A stretch of DNA of 64,000 bases from Alkaliphilus hydrothermalis. Its GTDB lineage: Bacteria > Bacillota > Clostridia > Peptostreptococcales > Natronincolaceae. Location: contig NZ_JAFBEE010000008.1 in the NCBI RefSeq assembly GCF_016908555.1, positions 54,689 to 118,688 on the forward strand, given 5' to 3'. The notes under the pieces are model-generated. The model saw only the letters and a list, made by a program, of their open reading frames with translations. It had not been told where the DNA came from and ran no database searches. Made by a program: the position numbers and the translations under genes. Positions 1 through 8,710 of this stretch are shown here, piece by piece. Position 1 is the first letter of the stretch. Each line of letters starts with the position of its first letter.

Positions 1-107
1 TTATCAAAATTGATGGCAGTTACTAATCTTCCATTCCTCAGGGGGACAGTGGTATCAGCCCCAACAATTAAGTTTTCATAATTGGAAGGATAATAATTAT
101 CATACAT
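1..107 (-). CDS. N-terminal part of a probable class V aminotransferase-like protein (runs off the window)
   Basis: Only the first 35 codons are present; the gene continues beyond position 1. The ATG at 107 is preceded by an AGGTGAC ribosome binding site seven bases upstream. The visible peptide begins MYDNYYPSNYENLIVG and ends TAINFD. From memory, an N-terminus ending in INFDNAA is typical of PLP-dependent class V aminotransferases/cysteine desulfurase-like proteins, but the diagnostic residues lie outside the window. The assignment is therefore weak; the existence of a gene start is well supported. Confidence 0.45.
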   Translation of the reverse strand, partial: MYDNYYPSNYENLIVGADTTVPLRNGRLVTAINFD

Positions 108-177
108 AAACTGTCACCTACTCATTTATTCTTTCTTATTAGTTTATGAAGAAGCCGATGATATGTGATGATTAGGA

Positions 178-212
178 CAAAAATAAAAGGAACTCATTGT
201 CAGATGAGTTCC
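178..212 (-). terminator. Rho-independent terminator of the parvulin gene
   Basis: A perfect 9-bp stem (GGAACTCAT / ATGAGTTCC) with a 6-base loop lies 17 bases past the stop codon on the minus strand and is followed there by TTTTATTTTTG. Confidence 0.85.
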
Positions 213-228
213 TTAGTTTAAAAGCTTA

Positions 229-978
229 TTATAAGTTAATTTTAACTGGAAATTGATTCTTTAATTCTTCAATCTTGTTGTAATAAACTTCTTGTTGCTT
301 CATTGTAACCAATTGTTGAGTTAATTGGGGTTTTACTTCTTCAAGAGGACTAACCTCAGAAGGTTGTTTTTCCATTACCTTGATTAAGTGGAATCCGAAT
401 TGTGTTTGAACAGGCTTGCTGATTGCTCCAGCTTCCATAGCAAATGCAGCTTCTTCAAATTCAGGCACCATTCTACCTCTTTGGAAGGAACCTAAATCCC
501 CGCCTTGAGCTTTTGATGGACATTTAGAGTGCTTTTCAGCGGCTTCCTCGAAGGATAATCCGTCATTGATTTCTTCTAAGATTGAGTTGGCAGTTGCTTC
601 ATCATCTACTAGGATGTGGGATGCATGGACAGATTCTGGTGAAATGAACTTATCTTTGTTTTCAGTGTAGAATCCTGCTACGTCAGCTTCACTTACTGTA
701 ACATCCTTAATTGCTAAGTTGATTGCATATTGCTTAAGTAGATTTTCCTTCATTTTTTCTACTTCATTAACAAAAGCTTCGTCTTTGTCTAAGCCTTTGT
801 TGATAGCATCTAAGTAAAATAACTCTTGGTTTACTAACTCTTCTACTAGTTTTTGTTTACCTTCTGGCGATGCAAATTGCATTGCTCGTTGAGGATCAAT
901 GTTTTTTAATACATTCTCCACGTATTCTTGAGTAATCTGCTTCTCGCCGACTCTGGCTACTACTTGATTTTTTTCCAT
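229..978 (-). CDS. Peptidylprolyl isomerase, parvulin (PrsA/SurA-like) type
   Basis: Protein of 249 residues that should catalyse cis-trans isomerisation of prolyl bonds. An N-terminal helical SurA/PrsA-like chaperone region (about 1-110) is followed by a rotamase domain (about 116-207) with the family hallmarks: VHASHILV, GGDLG.F.RG.MVPEFE.AAF and the closing FGFHLIKV. Unlike PrsA it has no signal peptide or lipobox (it starts MEKNQVVARVG), so it is predicted to be cytoplasmic. The ATG at 978 has a good upstream AAAGGAGCG. It is a single-gene unit closed by its own terminator. The family assignment is firm; the client proteins are unknown. Confidence 0.9.
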   Translation of the reverse strand: MEKNQVVARVGEKQITQEYVENVLKNIDPQRAMQFASPEGKQKLVEELVNQELFYLDAINKGLDKDEAFVNEVEKMKENLLKQYAINLAIKDVTVSEADVAGFYTENKDKFISPESVHASHILVDDEATANSILEEINDGLSFEEAAEKHSKCPSKAQGGDLGSFQRGRMVPEFEEAAFAMEAGAISKPVQTQFGFHLIKVMEKQPSEVSPLEEVKPQLTQQLVTMKQQEVYYNKIEELKNQFPVKINL

Positions 979-1223
979 ATAATAACGCTCCTTTATAATG
1001 GTATCTATGTCATCATATCAAAAATTAGTGTATGTGTCCAATGATGACCTATGTTAGTTATACCTAGATTGTGGATATAATATTAAAAGAAAAGTAATAT
1101 TTGTAAAATTCTGTGTAGACCAAGCAACTGGCTTGACTAGGGTTGAATAAATAGATATACTGGTACATAATTGAATTGTTATGCAATTTAATTTAAAATA
1201 TAATATTTCAAGGAGTCGATAAC

Positions 1224-2300
1224 ATGAAAATACCACCTTTGCGGATAGGTGAATTGATTGCAAATGTCCCCATCATACAGGGAGGAATGGGGGTAGGAGT
1301 TTCTCTTTCGAAATTGGCATCTGCTGTTGCAAATGAGGGAGGAATTGGAATTATTTCTGGAGTGCAAATAGGCTTTAGGGAGCCAGATTTTGAATCCAAC
1401 TGTGACGAAGCAAACGTGAGAGGACTAATAAAAGAGATTAGAAAAGCTAGAGAGTTGAGTCCTGAAGGCATATTAGGTGTAAATCTCTTAGTAGCAATTA
1501 ATAACTATAAAGATATGGTGAAGGCAGCAGTAGAGGAGAAGATTGACCTGATTATATCTGGTGCTGGATTACCAACAGATCTTCCTGCATTAATTAAAGG
1601 CAGTAAAACTAAAATAGCTCCAGTGGTGTCATCTGGTAAAGCAGCAGCACTGATGGCTAAAATGTGGAAGAAGAGATTTAACTATACACCCGACCTTGTG
1701 ATTGTAGAGGGGCCAGAGGCTGGTGGACACTTAGGCTTCTCTATGGAACAATTGCAAGATGAGATAAAACCAGATTTAACAAACATAGTAAAAGAAGTAA
1801 TTGAGGCTCTTAATCCTTTTAAACTTGATAATGGAGAGAGTATTCCGGTAATAGCAGCTGGTGGGATATTTGATGGAGCAGATATTGCTAAGTACATAAA
1901 GTTAGGAGCCGCTGGGGTACAGATGTCTACACGGTTTGTAACTACCCATGAATGTGATGCTCATCCTAAATTTAAAGAGGCGTATATACAAGCTACTGAA
2001 GCTGATATTCAGTTGGTAAAGAGTCCAGTAGGAATGCCCGGTAGGGCAATTCGAAATGCCTTTATTGAAAAGGTAGAGGCGGGCAATGCAGCCATCAAAA
2101 AGTGCTATGACTGTCTAAAACCTTGTGATCCTAGAGTAAGTCCCTATTGCATCTCTACGGCTTTAATTAATTCAGTATTAGGTAATACTGATGATGGATT
2201 GATCTTCGTAGGAAGCAATGCCCATAGATTAGATAAAATTGTATCGGTCAAGGAACTGATACAAGCGCTGATAAATGAAACAGAAGTAGCATTAGGATAA
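1224..2300 (+). CDS. Nitronate monooxygenase (2-nitropropane dioxygenase family, FabK-like)
   Basis: FMN-dependent TIM-barrel protein of 358 residues, expected to oxidise alkyl nitronates. The family features are the start PIIQGGMGVGVS, the flavin loop ISGAGLP, EGPEAGGHLG near residue 170, VIAAGGIFDG and GAAGVQMSTRFV. The C-terminus carries a conserved Cys-rich piece (KKCYDCLKPCDPR...YCIS) seen in clostridial members. The related enoyl-ACP reductase FabK is shorter, about 310-320 residues, and lacks this tail, so NMO is preferred. Start: ATG at 1224 with CAAGGAG upstream. The gene is monocistronic with a terminator just downstream. Confidence 0.88.
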   Translation: MKIPPLRIGELIANVPIIQGGMGVGVSLSKLASAVANEGGIGIISGVQIGFREPDFESNCDEANVRGLIKEIRKARELSPEGILGVNLLVAINNYKDMVKAAVEEKIDLIISGAGLPTDLPALIKGSKTKIAPVVSSGKAAALMAKMWKKRFNYTPDLVIVEGPEAGGHLGFSMEQLQDEIKPDLTNIVKEVIEALNPFKLDNGESIPVIAAGGIFDGADIAKYIKLGAAGVQMSTRFVTTHECDAHPKFKEAYIQATEADIQLVKSPVGMPGRAIRNAFIEKVEAGNAAIKKCYDCLKPCDPRVSPYCISTALINSVLGNTDDGLIFVGSNAHRLDKIVSVKELIQALINETEVALG

Positions 2301-2316
2301 ATAGAAAAAATAAAAA

Positions 2317-2348
2317 AACCGCTATTAAAAAATATAGCGGTTTTTTTG
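2317..2348 (+). terminator. Terminator after nitronate monooxygenase
   Basis: Stem CCGCTAT/ATAGCGG, flanked by A-rich 5' and T7 3' runs, 17 bases past the stop codon. Confidence 0.85.
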
Positions 2349-2543
2349 ATGCAATTATGTTGTGTTGAAGTAGCTATAGGTAAAATAGATCATATACTAC
2401 TGTAAATAATTACAAATTAATACTAGAAAAAAATAGATACGTAAGAAGGAATTAGAATGTTATACGCGAATAGAGTACTGAAAGAAGGAAGTAATACTAC
2501 AGAAATGTTACTATTAGGATTTATAAAAAGGAGAGAAGAAAAT

Positions 2544-3293
2544 ATGGATCAGATTAAAGATAATCGTCAATGGATGAAGGCAAACTTTGATGAACTAAAG
2601 GAGATAGAAACTGATCAAAGAAAGGAGTTGCCCCAGCCACCTTTGCAGAAGGAAGTTTCAGAATCAGATGGTAAAAAGATAAGGCTACCCAAAGTAAACA
2701 AAGAAGCATTATCTAATAATGATTTGCTGAAGGTTCTTCAGAAGAGAAGAAGCCATCGGAAATTTGAGAATAAAGCATTAACTTTGGAGGAATTTTCCTT
2801 TTTATTGTGGGCCACACAGGGAATAGATGAAATAAAAGGGGATAACTATGCCACGTTAAGGCCTGTACCCTCTGGTGGCGCTAGACATCCCTTTGAAACC
2901 TACTTAGCAATCAATCAAGTCGAAGGCTTGCAGAAGGGAATCTATCGTTATTTACCTTTAAGTCATGAGCTTCTTTTCCTATTTGAAATCGAAGACATGG
3001 AGGACACTGTTAGCACAGCTTGTCTTGGACAAAAGTTTGTGGGAAATAGTGCTTGTGTATTTATATGGAGTTGTATACCTTATCGAGGCGAATGGAGATA
3101 TAATGTGGCTGCCCACAAAACAATGCTGCTGGATGCAGGGCATTTATGCCAAAACCTATACTTGGCATGTGAAGCAATAAATTGTGGAACCTGTGCCATT
3201 GGAGCATATGATCAAAAAATGATTGATGGTTTATTAAAATTAGATGGGGAAGATGAATTCGTTGTGTACTTATCACCGGTAGGGAAGATATAG
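2544..3293 (+). CDS. SagB-type nitroreductase/dehydrogenase
   Basis: FMN-dependent nitroreductase-fold protein of 249 residues from the chosen start. An in-frame ATG lies 29 codons upstream at 2457, but the ATG at 2544 has an AAAAGGAGAG site and begins MDQIKDNRQWMK, as relatives do. The fold signature is LLKVLQKRRSHRKFENKALTLEE, followed by RPVPSGGARHPFETYLAI, which is typical of the SagB-like branch, then the late GAYDQKMIDGLL. The SagB branch includes azoline oxidases of peptide biosynthesis, but no precursor, cyclodehydratase or docking gene lies nearby, so a stand-alone redox role is more likely. The substrate is unknown. Confidence 0.85.
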   Translation: MDQIKDNRQWMKANFDELKEIETDQRKELPQPPLQKEVSESDGKKIRLPKVNKEALSNNDLLKVLQKRRSHRKFENKALTLEEFSFLLWATQGIDEIKGDNYATLRPVPSGGARHPFETYLAINQVEGLQKGIYRYLPLSHELLFLFEIEDMEDTVSTACLGQKFVGNSACVFIWSCIPYRGEWRYNVAAHKTMLLDAGHLCQNLYLACEAINCGTCAIGAYDQKMIDGLLKLDGEDEFVVYLSPVGKI

Positions 3294-3623
3294 GTATACG
3301 TTAGAAATATTCTTTACAAAGTAAAGTAACTAATGTAGGAAATATCTCGAATAAGATAAGGAAATTAATGACTAAAAAATTATGATTGATCAATTTCAGA
3401 AAGTATGTTAAAAATTTAATAATCCAGAAGGAAATAGTGCTTTCTTTGATGAATAAAATATTGTTATAATAAAAACAGAGGGAAATTAACTAAAAAAGTG
3501 GAAGTGTTAAAAAAAAATCCACTATAAATCCTTCTGACTTTTTTATATAATAAAAAGGTATACATGATACATTGCTTCTATCAACGATAGATCAATATAA
3601 AAACTAAAAGGAGGAACACAATA
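3294..3623 (+). promoter_or_regulatory. Leader region of the PFOR gene
   Basis: 330 bases without a gene. It contains TATAAT-like boxes near 3465 and 3547 and, between them, an imperfect hairpin from AAAAAGT (3493-3499) to ACTTTTTT (near 3540). It resembles a terminator and could either close the preceding transcript or attenuate a long leader of the next gene. I saw no recognisable Rex operator. The AGGAGG for PFOR is at about 3610. Confidence 0.4.
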
Positions 3624-6600
3624 ATGGCTAGAAAAATGAAAACCATGGATGGTAATGCGGCAGCAGCATATTGTGCATACGCATTTACCGATGTAGCGGC
3701 TATTTATCCAATCACTCCATCCTCAAACATGGCTGAAAATGTCGATGAATGGAGTTCATATGGACAGAAGAATCTTTTCGGTCAAACAGTAAAAGTAACG
3801 GAAATGCAATCAGAAGCAGGAGCGGCTGGAGCGGTACACGGTTCATTGGCAGCTGGTGCCTTAACCACTACTTTCACAGCTTCTCAAGGATTATTATTAA
3901 TGATTCCTAATATGTACAAAATTGCAGGGGAATTATTACCAGGAGTTTTCCATGTTAGTGCCCGTGCAATTGCTGGACATGCTCTTTCAATCTTTGGAGA
4001 TCACTCTGACGTAATGTCAGCTAGACAGACTGGATGTGCTTTGTTAGCAACAGGTAGTGTTCAAGAGGTTATGGACTTAGCTGGTGTTGCTCATTTAGCT
4101 TCTATCAAAGGTAGAGTACCATTCATTCATTACTTCGATGGATTCAGAACTTCCCACGAAGTACAAAAAATTGAAGTAATTGAGTATGATGAATTTGCTA
4201 AATTATTAGACTGGGATGCTGTAAAAACCTTCAGAAACAATGCTTTAAACCCAGAAAACCCAGTTCTTAGAGGAACTGCACAAAACCCAGACATCTTCTT
4301 CCAAGCTAAAGAAGCAGCTAACCGTTTCTACGATGCAATTCCTGATATCGTAAATAACTATATGCAGGAAATCACTAAGTTAACGGGAAGAGAGTATGCT
4401 CCTTTCAACTACTATGGTGCTGAAGATGCAGAAAACGTAATCATCGCTATGGGTTCTGTGACAGACACTATTGAAGAAACAATTGATTACCTATTAGAGA
4501 AGGGCGAAAAAGTAGGGGTAGTTAAAGTACATTTATACAGACCATTCTCTGAAAAATATTTCTTTGATGTATTACCAGCAACTGTTAAGAAGATTGCTGT
4601 ATTAGATAGAACAAAAGAGCCAGGTGCATTAGCTGAGCCTTTACACTTAGATATTAAATCTTTATTCTTTGGAAAAGAAAATGCTCCAGTAATCGTTGGA
4701 GGAAGATATGGATTAGGTTCAAAAGACACTGTTCCATCTCAAATCTTAGCTGTATACAACAACTTAAAGTTAGATCAACCTAAAGATAGATTTACTCTTG
4801 GTATCATTGATGATGTAACTCATACATCTTTACCAATTGATGAGAAAATCAGCACAGCTCCAAAAGGAAACATCAGATGTAAGTTCTGGGGATTAGGTTC
4901 TGACGGAACTGTAGGAGCTAACAAGAGTGCTATCAAGATTATCGGAGATAACACTGACATGTATGCTCAAGCATACTTCTCTTATGACTCTAAAAAGTCT
5001 GGTGGGGTAACAATCTCTCACTTACGTTTTGGTCATAAGCCAATCAAGTCAACTTACCTAATTGACGAAGCTGACTTTGTTGCCTGTCACAACCAATCCT
5101 ACGTAAATCAATATGATTTATTAAAGGGATTAAAGAAGGGCGGAACTTTCTTATTAAACTGTATCTGGTCTCCAGAAGAGTTAAACGAAAAGTTACCTGC
5201 TTCAATGAAGAAATATATTGCTGAGAAAGATATCAACTTCTACACAATCAATGCTACTGACATCGCTGCTGAAATTGGATTAGGTGGAAGAATTAACATG
5301 ATCTGTCAATCTGCTTTCTTCAAGTTAGCTCAAGTTATCCCAGTAGAAGATGCCATCAAGTATCTTAAAGAAGCAATCGTGGACTCTTACGGAAACAAAG
5401 GTGAAAAGATTGTCAACATGAACTTTGAAGCGGCTGAGCGTGGCGTAAATGCTTTAACTAAGATCGAAGTACCATCTGCTTGGGTAGGAGCATCTGATGA
5501 AGCTGCAGCTACTAAAGAAGAGCCAGAATTCATCAAGAACATCCTAAGACCAATGAACGCACAAGAGGGAGATAACTTACCAGTAAGTGCATTCTTAGGT
5601 ACTGAAGACGGTACGTTCCCATTAGGAACTTCTCAATATGAAAAGCGTTGTATTGCTGTAAATGTACCAGAGTGGATTGCAGAAAACTGTATCCAATGTA
5701 ATCAATGTTCTTATGTATGTCCTCACGGATGTATCAGACCATTCTTAGCAAATGAAGAAGAACTTTCAAATGCACCAGAAGGCTTTACAACATTAAAGAC
5801 TATGGGTAAAGAGTTCGAAGGATTACAATACAGAATGCAAGTAAGTCCATTAGACTGTACAGGTTGTGGAAACTGTGCTGATATCTGTCCTTCAAAGAAG
5901 AAGGCCCTTGTTATGGAGCCAGTTGAATCTCAATTTACTGAAATACCAAGATGGGATTACGCAATCAGTACAATTACTGACAAGTCTCATTTAACTAACA
6001 TCGAAACTGTAAAGGGTAGCCAATTTGCTAGACCATTATTCGAGTTTTCAGGAGCTTGTGCTGGTTGTGGGGAAACGCCATACGTTAAGTTAGTTACTCA
6101 ATTATTCGGTGATAGAATGATGGTAGCAAATGCTACAGGTTGTTCTTCAATCTATGGTGGTAGTGCACCGTCAGTACCATACTGCAAAAATGCAGAAGGT
6201 AAAGGTCCAGCTTGGGCAAACTCTTTATTCGAAGACAACGCTGAGTTTGGATACGGTATGTATTTAGCATCTTCTCAAATCAGAGCTAGATTAGCTGACT
6301 TAATGGCTGAAGGTTTAGACGCTGACTTCTCAGCTGAATTAAAGGATGCCTTCAAGTTATGGTTAGAAAACAAAGAAGAAGGTAAAGCATCTAAAGAAGC
6401 AACCTACAAGTTACTTCCATTACTTGAAGCTAATAAAGGTAATGCAATTGTAGATGAAATCCTTGAAAAGAAGCAATATCTAATCAAGCAATCAGTTTGG
6501 ATGTTTGGTGGAGATGGTTGGGCTTATGACATCGGGTTCGGTGGATTAGACCATGTAATCGCTTCTGGAGATGACGTAAATATCCTTGTAATGGATACAG

Positions 6601-7136
6601 AAGTTTACTCCAATACTGGTGGACAGTCTTCTAAGGCATCCCCAACAGCTTCAATCGCTAAGTTCGCTGCTTCTGGTAAGAAAATTAAGAAGAAGGACCT
6701 TGGTATGATTGCAATGAGCTACGGTTATGTATATGTTGCACAAGTAGCAATGGGAGCTGACAAGAACCAATTAATCAAGGCGATGAAGGAAGCAGAAGCT
6801 TACAAAGGACCTTCTATCGTAATTGCATACTCACCATGTATCGCTCATGGTATCAAAGCTGGTATGGGTAAAACTCAAGAGCAATCAAAGAGAGCGGTAG
6901 AAGCTGGATACTGGCATTTATACAGATTCAACCCAGAGCTAAAGGAACAAGGTAAGAATCCATTCATCCTTGATTCTAAAGAGCCTAAGGAATCCTTCAA
7001 AGACTTCCTAATGGGAGAAGTTCGTTATGCTTCATTATTGAAGACTTTCCCAGAGCAAGCAGAAGAATTATTTGCTAAGTCTCAAAAAGAAGCTGAAGAA
7101 AGATACCAAACTTACAGTAAATTAGCTCAAGCATAA
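3624..7136 (+). CDS. nifJ: Pyruvate:ferredoxin (flavodoxin) oxidoreductase
   Basis: Single-chain PFOR of 1170 residues, the usual length. It oxidatively decarboxylates pyruvate to acetyl-CoA and CO2 and reduces ferredoxin, the central energy step in clostridia. Domains in order: pyruvate-binding N-terminus (YPITPSSNMAE near residue 30), the transketolase C-like and gamma-type domains, a two-cluster ferredoxin domain (CIQCNQCSYVCPHGC near 689 and CTGCGNCADICPSKKK near 745), and the TPP domain with the proximal-cluster CAGCGETPYVK near 812 and the TPP motif GGDGWAYDIGFGG near 965. Codon use is strongly biased (AGA, TTA, CCA, GAA), as expected for a highly expressed gene. It is monocistronic, with its own leader and terminator. 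Confidence 0.97.
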   Translation: MARKMKTMDGNAAAAYCAYAFTDVAAIYPITPSSNMAENVDEWSSYGQKNLFGQTVKVTEMQSEAGAAGAVHGSLAAGALTTTFTASQGLLLMIPNMYKIAGELLPGVFHVSARAIAGHALSIFGDHSDVMSARQTGCALLATGSVQEVMDLAGVAHLASIKGRVPFIHYFDGFRTSHEVQKIEVIEYDEFAKLLDWDAVKTFRNNALNPENPVLRGTAQNPDIFFQAKEAANRFYDAIPDIVNNYMQEITKLTGREYAPFNYYGAEDAENVIIAMGSVTDTIEETIDYLLEKGEKVGVVKVHLYRPFSEKYFFDVLPATVKKIAVLDRTKEPGALAEPLHLDIKSLFFGKENAPVIVGGRYGLGSKDTVPSQILAVYNNLKLDQPKDRFTLGIIDDVTHTSLPIDEKISTAPKGNIRCKFWGLGSDGTVGANKSAIKIIGDNTDMYAQAYFSYDSKKSGGVTISHLRFGHKPIKSTYLIDEADFVACHNQSYVNQYDLLKGLKKGGTFLLNCIWSPEELNEKLPASMKKYIAEKDINFYTINATDIAAEIGLGGRINMICQSAFFKLAQVIPVEDAIKYLKEAIVDSYGNKGEKIVNMNFEAAERGVNALTKIEVPSAWVGASDEAAATKEEPEFIKNILRPMNAQEGDNLPVSAFLGTEDGTFPLGTSQYEKRCIAVNVPEWIAENCIQCNQCSYVCPHGCIRPFLANEEELSNAPEGFTTLKTMGKEFEGLQYRMQVSPLDCTGCGNCADICPSKKKALVMEPVESQFTEIPRWDYAISTITDKSHLTNIETVKGSQFARPLFEFSGACAGCGETPYVKLVTQLFGDRMMVANATGCSSIYGGSAPSVPYCKNAEGKGPAWANSLFEDNAEFGYGMYLASSQIRARLADLMAEGLDADFSAELKDAFKLWLENKEEGKASKEATYKLLPLLEANKGNAIVDEILEKKQYLIKQSVWMFGGDGWAYDIGFGGLDHVIASGDDVNILVMDTEVYSNTGGQSSKASPTASIAKFAASGKKIKKKDLGMIAMSYGYVYVAQVAMGADKNQLIKAMKEAEAYKGPSIVIAYSPCIAHGIKAGMGKTQEQSKRAVEAGYWHLYRFNPELKEQGKNPFILDSKEPKESFKDFLMGEVRYASLLKTFPEQAEELFAKSQKEAEERYQTYSKLAQA

Positions 7137-7163
7137 TTTATAAATAAAATCTATAGATAAAAC

Positions 7164-7196
7164 AAAAAGACGGAGGGTGCATCCTCCGTCTTTTTA
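7164..7196 (+). terminator. Terminator of the PFOR gene
   Basis: A strong stem AAAAGACGGAGG / CCTCCGTCTTTTT with a 6-base loop, starting 28 bases after the PFOR stop. Confidence 0.92.
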
Positions 7197-7446
7197 TGAT
7201 ATTCAAAAATAGAAGTGACAAATGTGGATAAGATCTATAAGTAACTTTTATATCGATAGAAGATACTCCGAAATAAAGATTAGTTATTGCTTAATAAACC
7301 CAGTATAATTAAAAATACTTATGTAGTTTTACAATAACAATAAGATTGTTTGACGCTAGATTAGTTTTAGATAACCTAGTGTCTAAATGACAAAAATTGA
7401 GTATAATAGAAGTATGCAATAAAATCATAGATCAGGGGGGATAGGG
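7197..7446 (+). promoter_or_regulatory. Intergenic region upstream of the patatin gene
   Basis: AT-rich. It holds a TATAAT at about 7402 and a small inverted repeat TTTAGA-N10-TCTAAA just before it, which could be a promoter with an operator. No other structure is evident. Confidence 0.3.
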
Positions 7447-8670
7447 GTGCTGGGATTAACTTTAGAAGGTGGAGGAGCAAAAGGCTCCTATCAGATAGGG
7501 GCTTGGAAGGCATTTAAAGAATTGGGGATAGATTTTGATGGAATATCAGGAACCTCAGTGGGAGCATTAAATGGAGCCATGATGCTCCAAGAGGATTTTG
7601 ATTTGGCCCACGAACTTTGGTACAATATGACACCCACAACAATAATGGATATAGATGAACGTATATACGAAATGTTTGGGGAGAGTGAAGTAAGTTCAGG
7701 GAGTCTTGGTGTTATTTATGAGGAAGTAAAGCGAATTATTAAAGGGCAAGGGATCGACCCTAAACCATTGAGGCATCTAGTAAGACAGTATGTCAATGAA
7801 GAAGTCATCAGAAAGTCTCCAAAGCATTTTGGTTTTGTTACCGTATGTTTGACGGACCGAAAGCCCTTAGAGATTTATAAAGAGGATGTACCAGATGGAA
7901 AAATGGCGGATTATCTGGTAGCATCATCCTATTTACCTATATTTAAATCTAAAAAATTAGATGGAAAGGTTTTTCTTGATGGGGGATTTTATAACAATTT
8001 GCCAATAGAAATGCTATATAAAAAAGGTTGCAAAAAAGTCATTGCAGTTCGCTTACTCAGTAAAGGGCGGGTAAAAAAAGTAGAGTATGAGGATTTAGAG
8101 ATTACTTATATTTCACCTAATCAACCACTAGGGGGTATAATGGCTTTTACTAAAGATCTGGCAAGACATAATATGACGTTGGGTTATTTTGATACTTTAA
8201 GGGTATTTAAAAACCTTAATGGTAGTACTTACTATATACAGGACAGGATACAGGATTCGGTAGCTTTAAAATTTTTTATGGGGCTTGGAGAAGAGTGTAT
8301 TAATAAGCTGGGAAGTCTATTTAACTTAACCACTACTTTACCTGCTAATCGATTGATGGTGGAGGAGGTTATACCAAAGCTCATTGCTTTAATGGGATTA
8401 GATAAGAATGCAACCTATGGTGAGGTGTTGACCAGTATTATTGAAAATATGGCAGCGTATCACAATATAGAGCCCTTCAAAATTTATGATACGGAGACTT
8501 TGCTGGAGGAGATCACTTATATAAAAAGCTGTAGCAATGAAGAAAAAGGAGTAGAGATGGGTAATTATATTATTAAAGACCTTCTACTAAGACTAGACAA
8601 GGAAAAACTGTTAAAGGAAGCAATTAGGATAATATTAATGAGTAATCAGAAACTAGTCATCTATAACTAA
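7447..8670 (+). CDS. Patatin-like phospholipase
   Basis: Protein of 407 residues starting at GTG, with GGGGGGAT upstream. The patatin catalytic apparatus is complete: the glycine-rich oxyanion loop GGGAKGSY (8-15), the nucleophile Ser37 in G-T-S-V-G, and the catalytic Asp178 in DGG. It is expected to hydrolyse acyl ester bonds of lipids as an intracellular Ser-Asp dyad enzyme; there is no signal peptide. The last ~130 residues are an extra helical extension of unknown role. It lies 40 bases upstream of cardiolipin synthase, suggesting a shared phospholipid-turnover function. Confidence 0.9.
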   Translation: MLGLTLEGGGAKGSYQIGAWKAFKELGIDFDGISGTSVGALNGAMMLQEDFDLAHELWYNMTPTTIMDIDERIYEMFGESEVSSGSLGVIYEEVKRIIKGQGIDPKPLRHLVRQYVNEEVIRKSPKHFGFVTVCLTDRKPLEIYKEDVPDGKMADYLVASSYLPIFKSKKLDGKVFLDGGFYNNLPIEMLYKKGCKKVIAVRLLSKGRVKKVEYEDLEITYISPNQPLGGIMAFTKDLARHNMTLGYFDTLRVFKNLNGSTYYIQDRIQDSVALKFFMGLGEECINKLGSLFNLTTTLPANRLMVEEVIPKLIALMGLDKNATYGEVLTSIIENMAAYHNIEPFKIYDTETLLEEITYIKSCSNEEKGVEMGNYIIKDLLLRLDKEKLLKEAIRIILMSNQKLVIYN

Positions 8671-8710
8671 AATATTATTTCATTGTTCCTTATGTAAGGA
8701 GGTGATGTGT

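Noticed and set aside
1054..1263. Minus-strand 69-codon frame before the nitronate monooxygenase gene
   Set aside because: No ribosome site, low-complexity hydrophobic reading, and it runs into the true gene's start region on the other strand.
2457..2543. N-terminal extension of the SagB-type nitroreductase
   Set aside because: The extension is not typical of the family and the downstream ATG has its own ribosome site, although a weak AAGGAAT site also precedes the first ATG.
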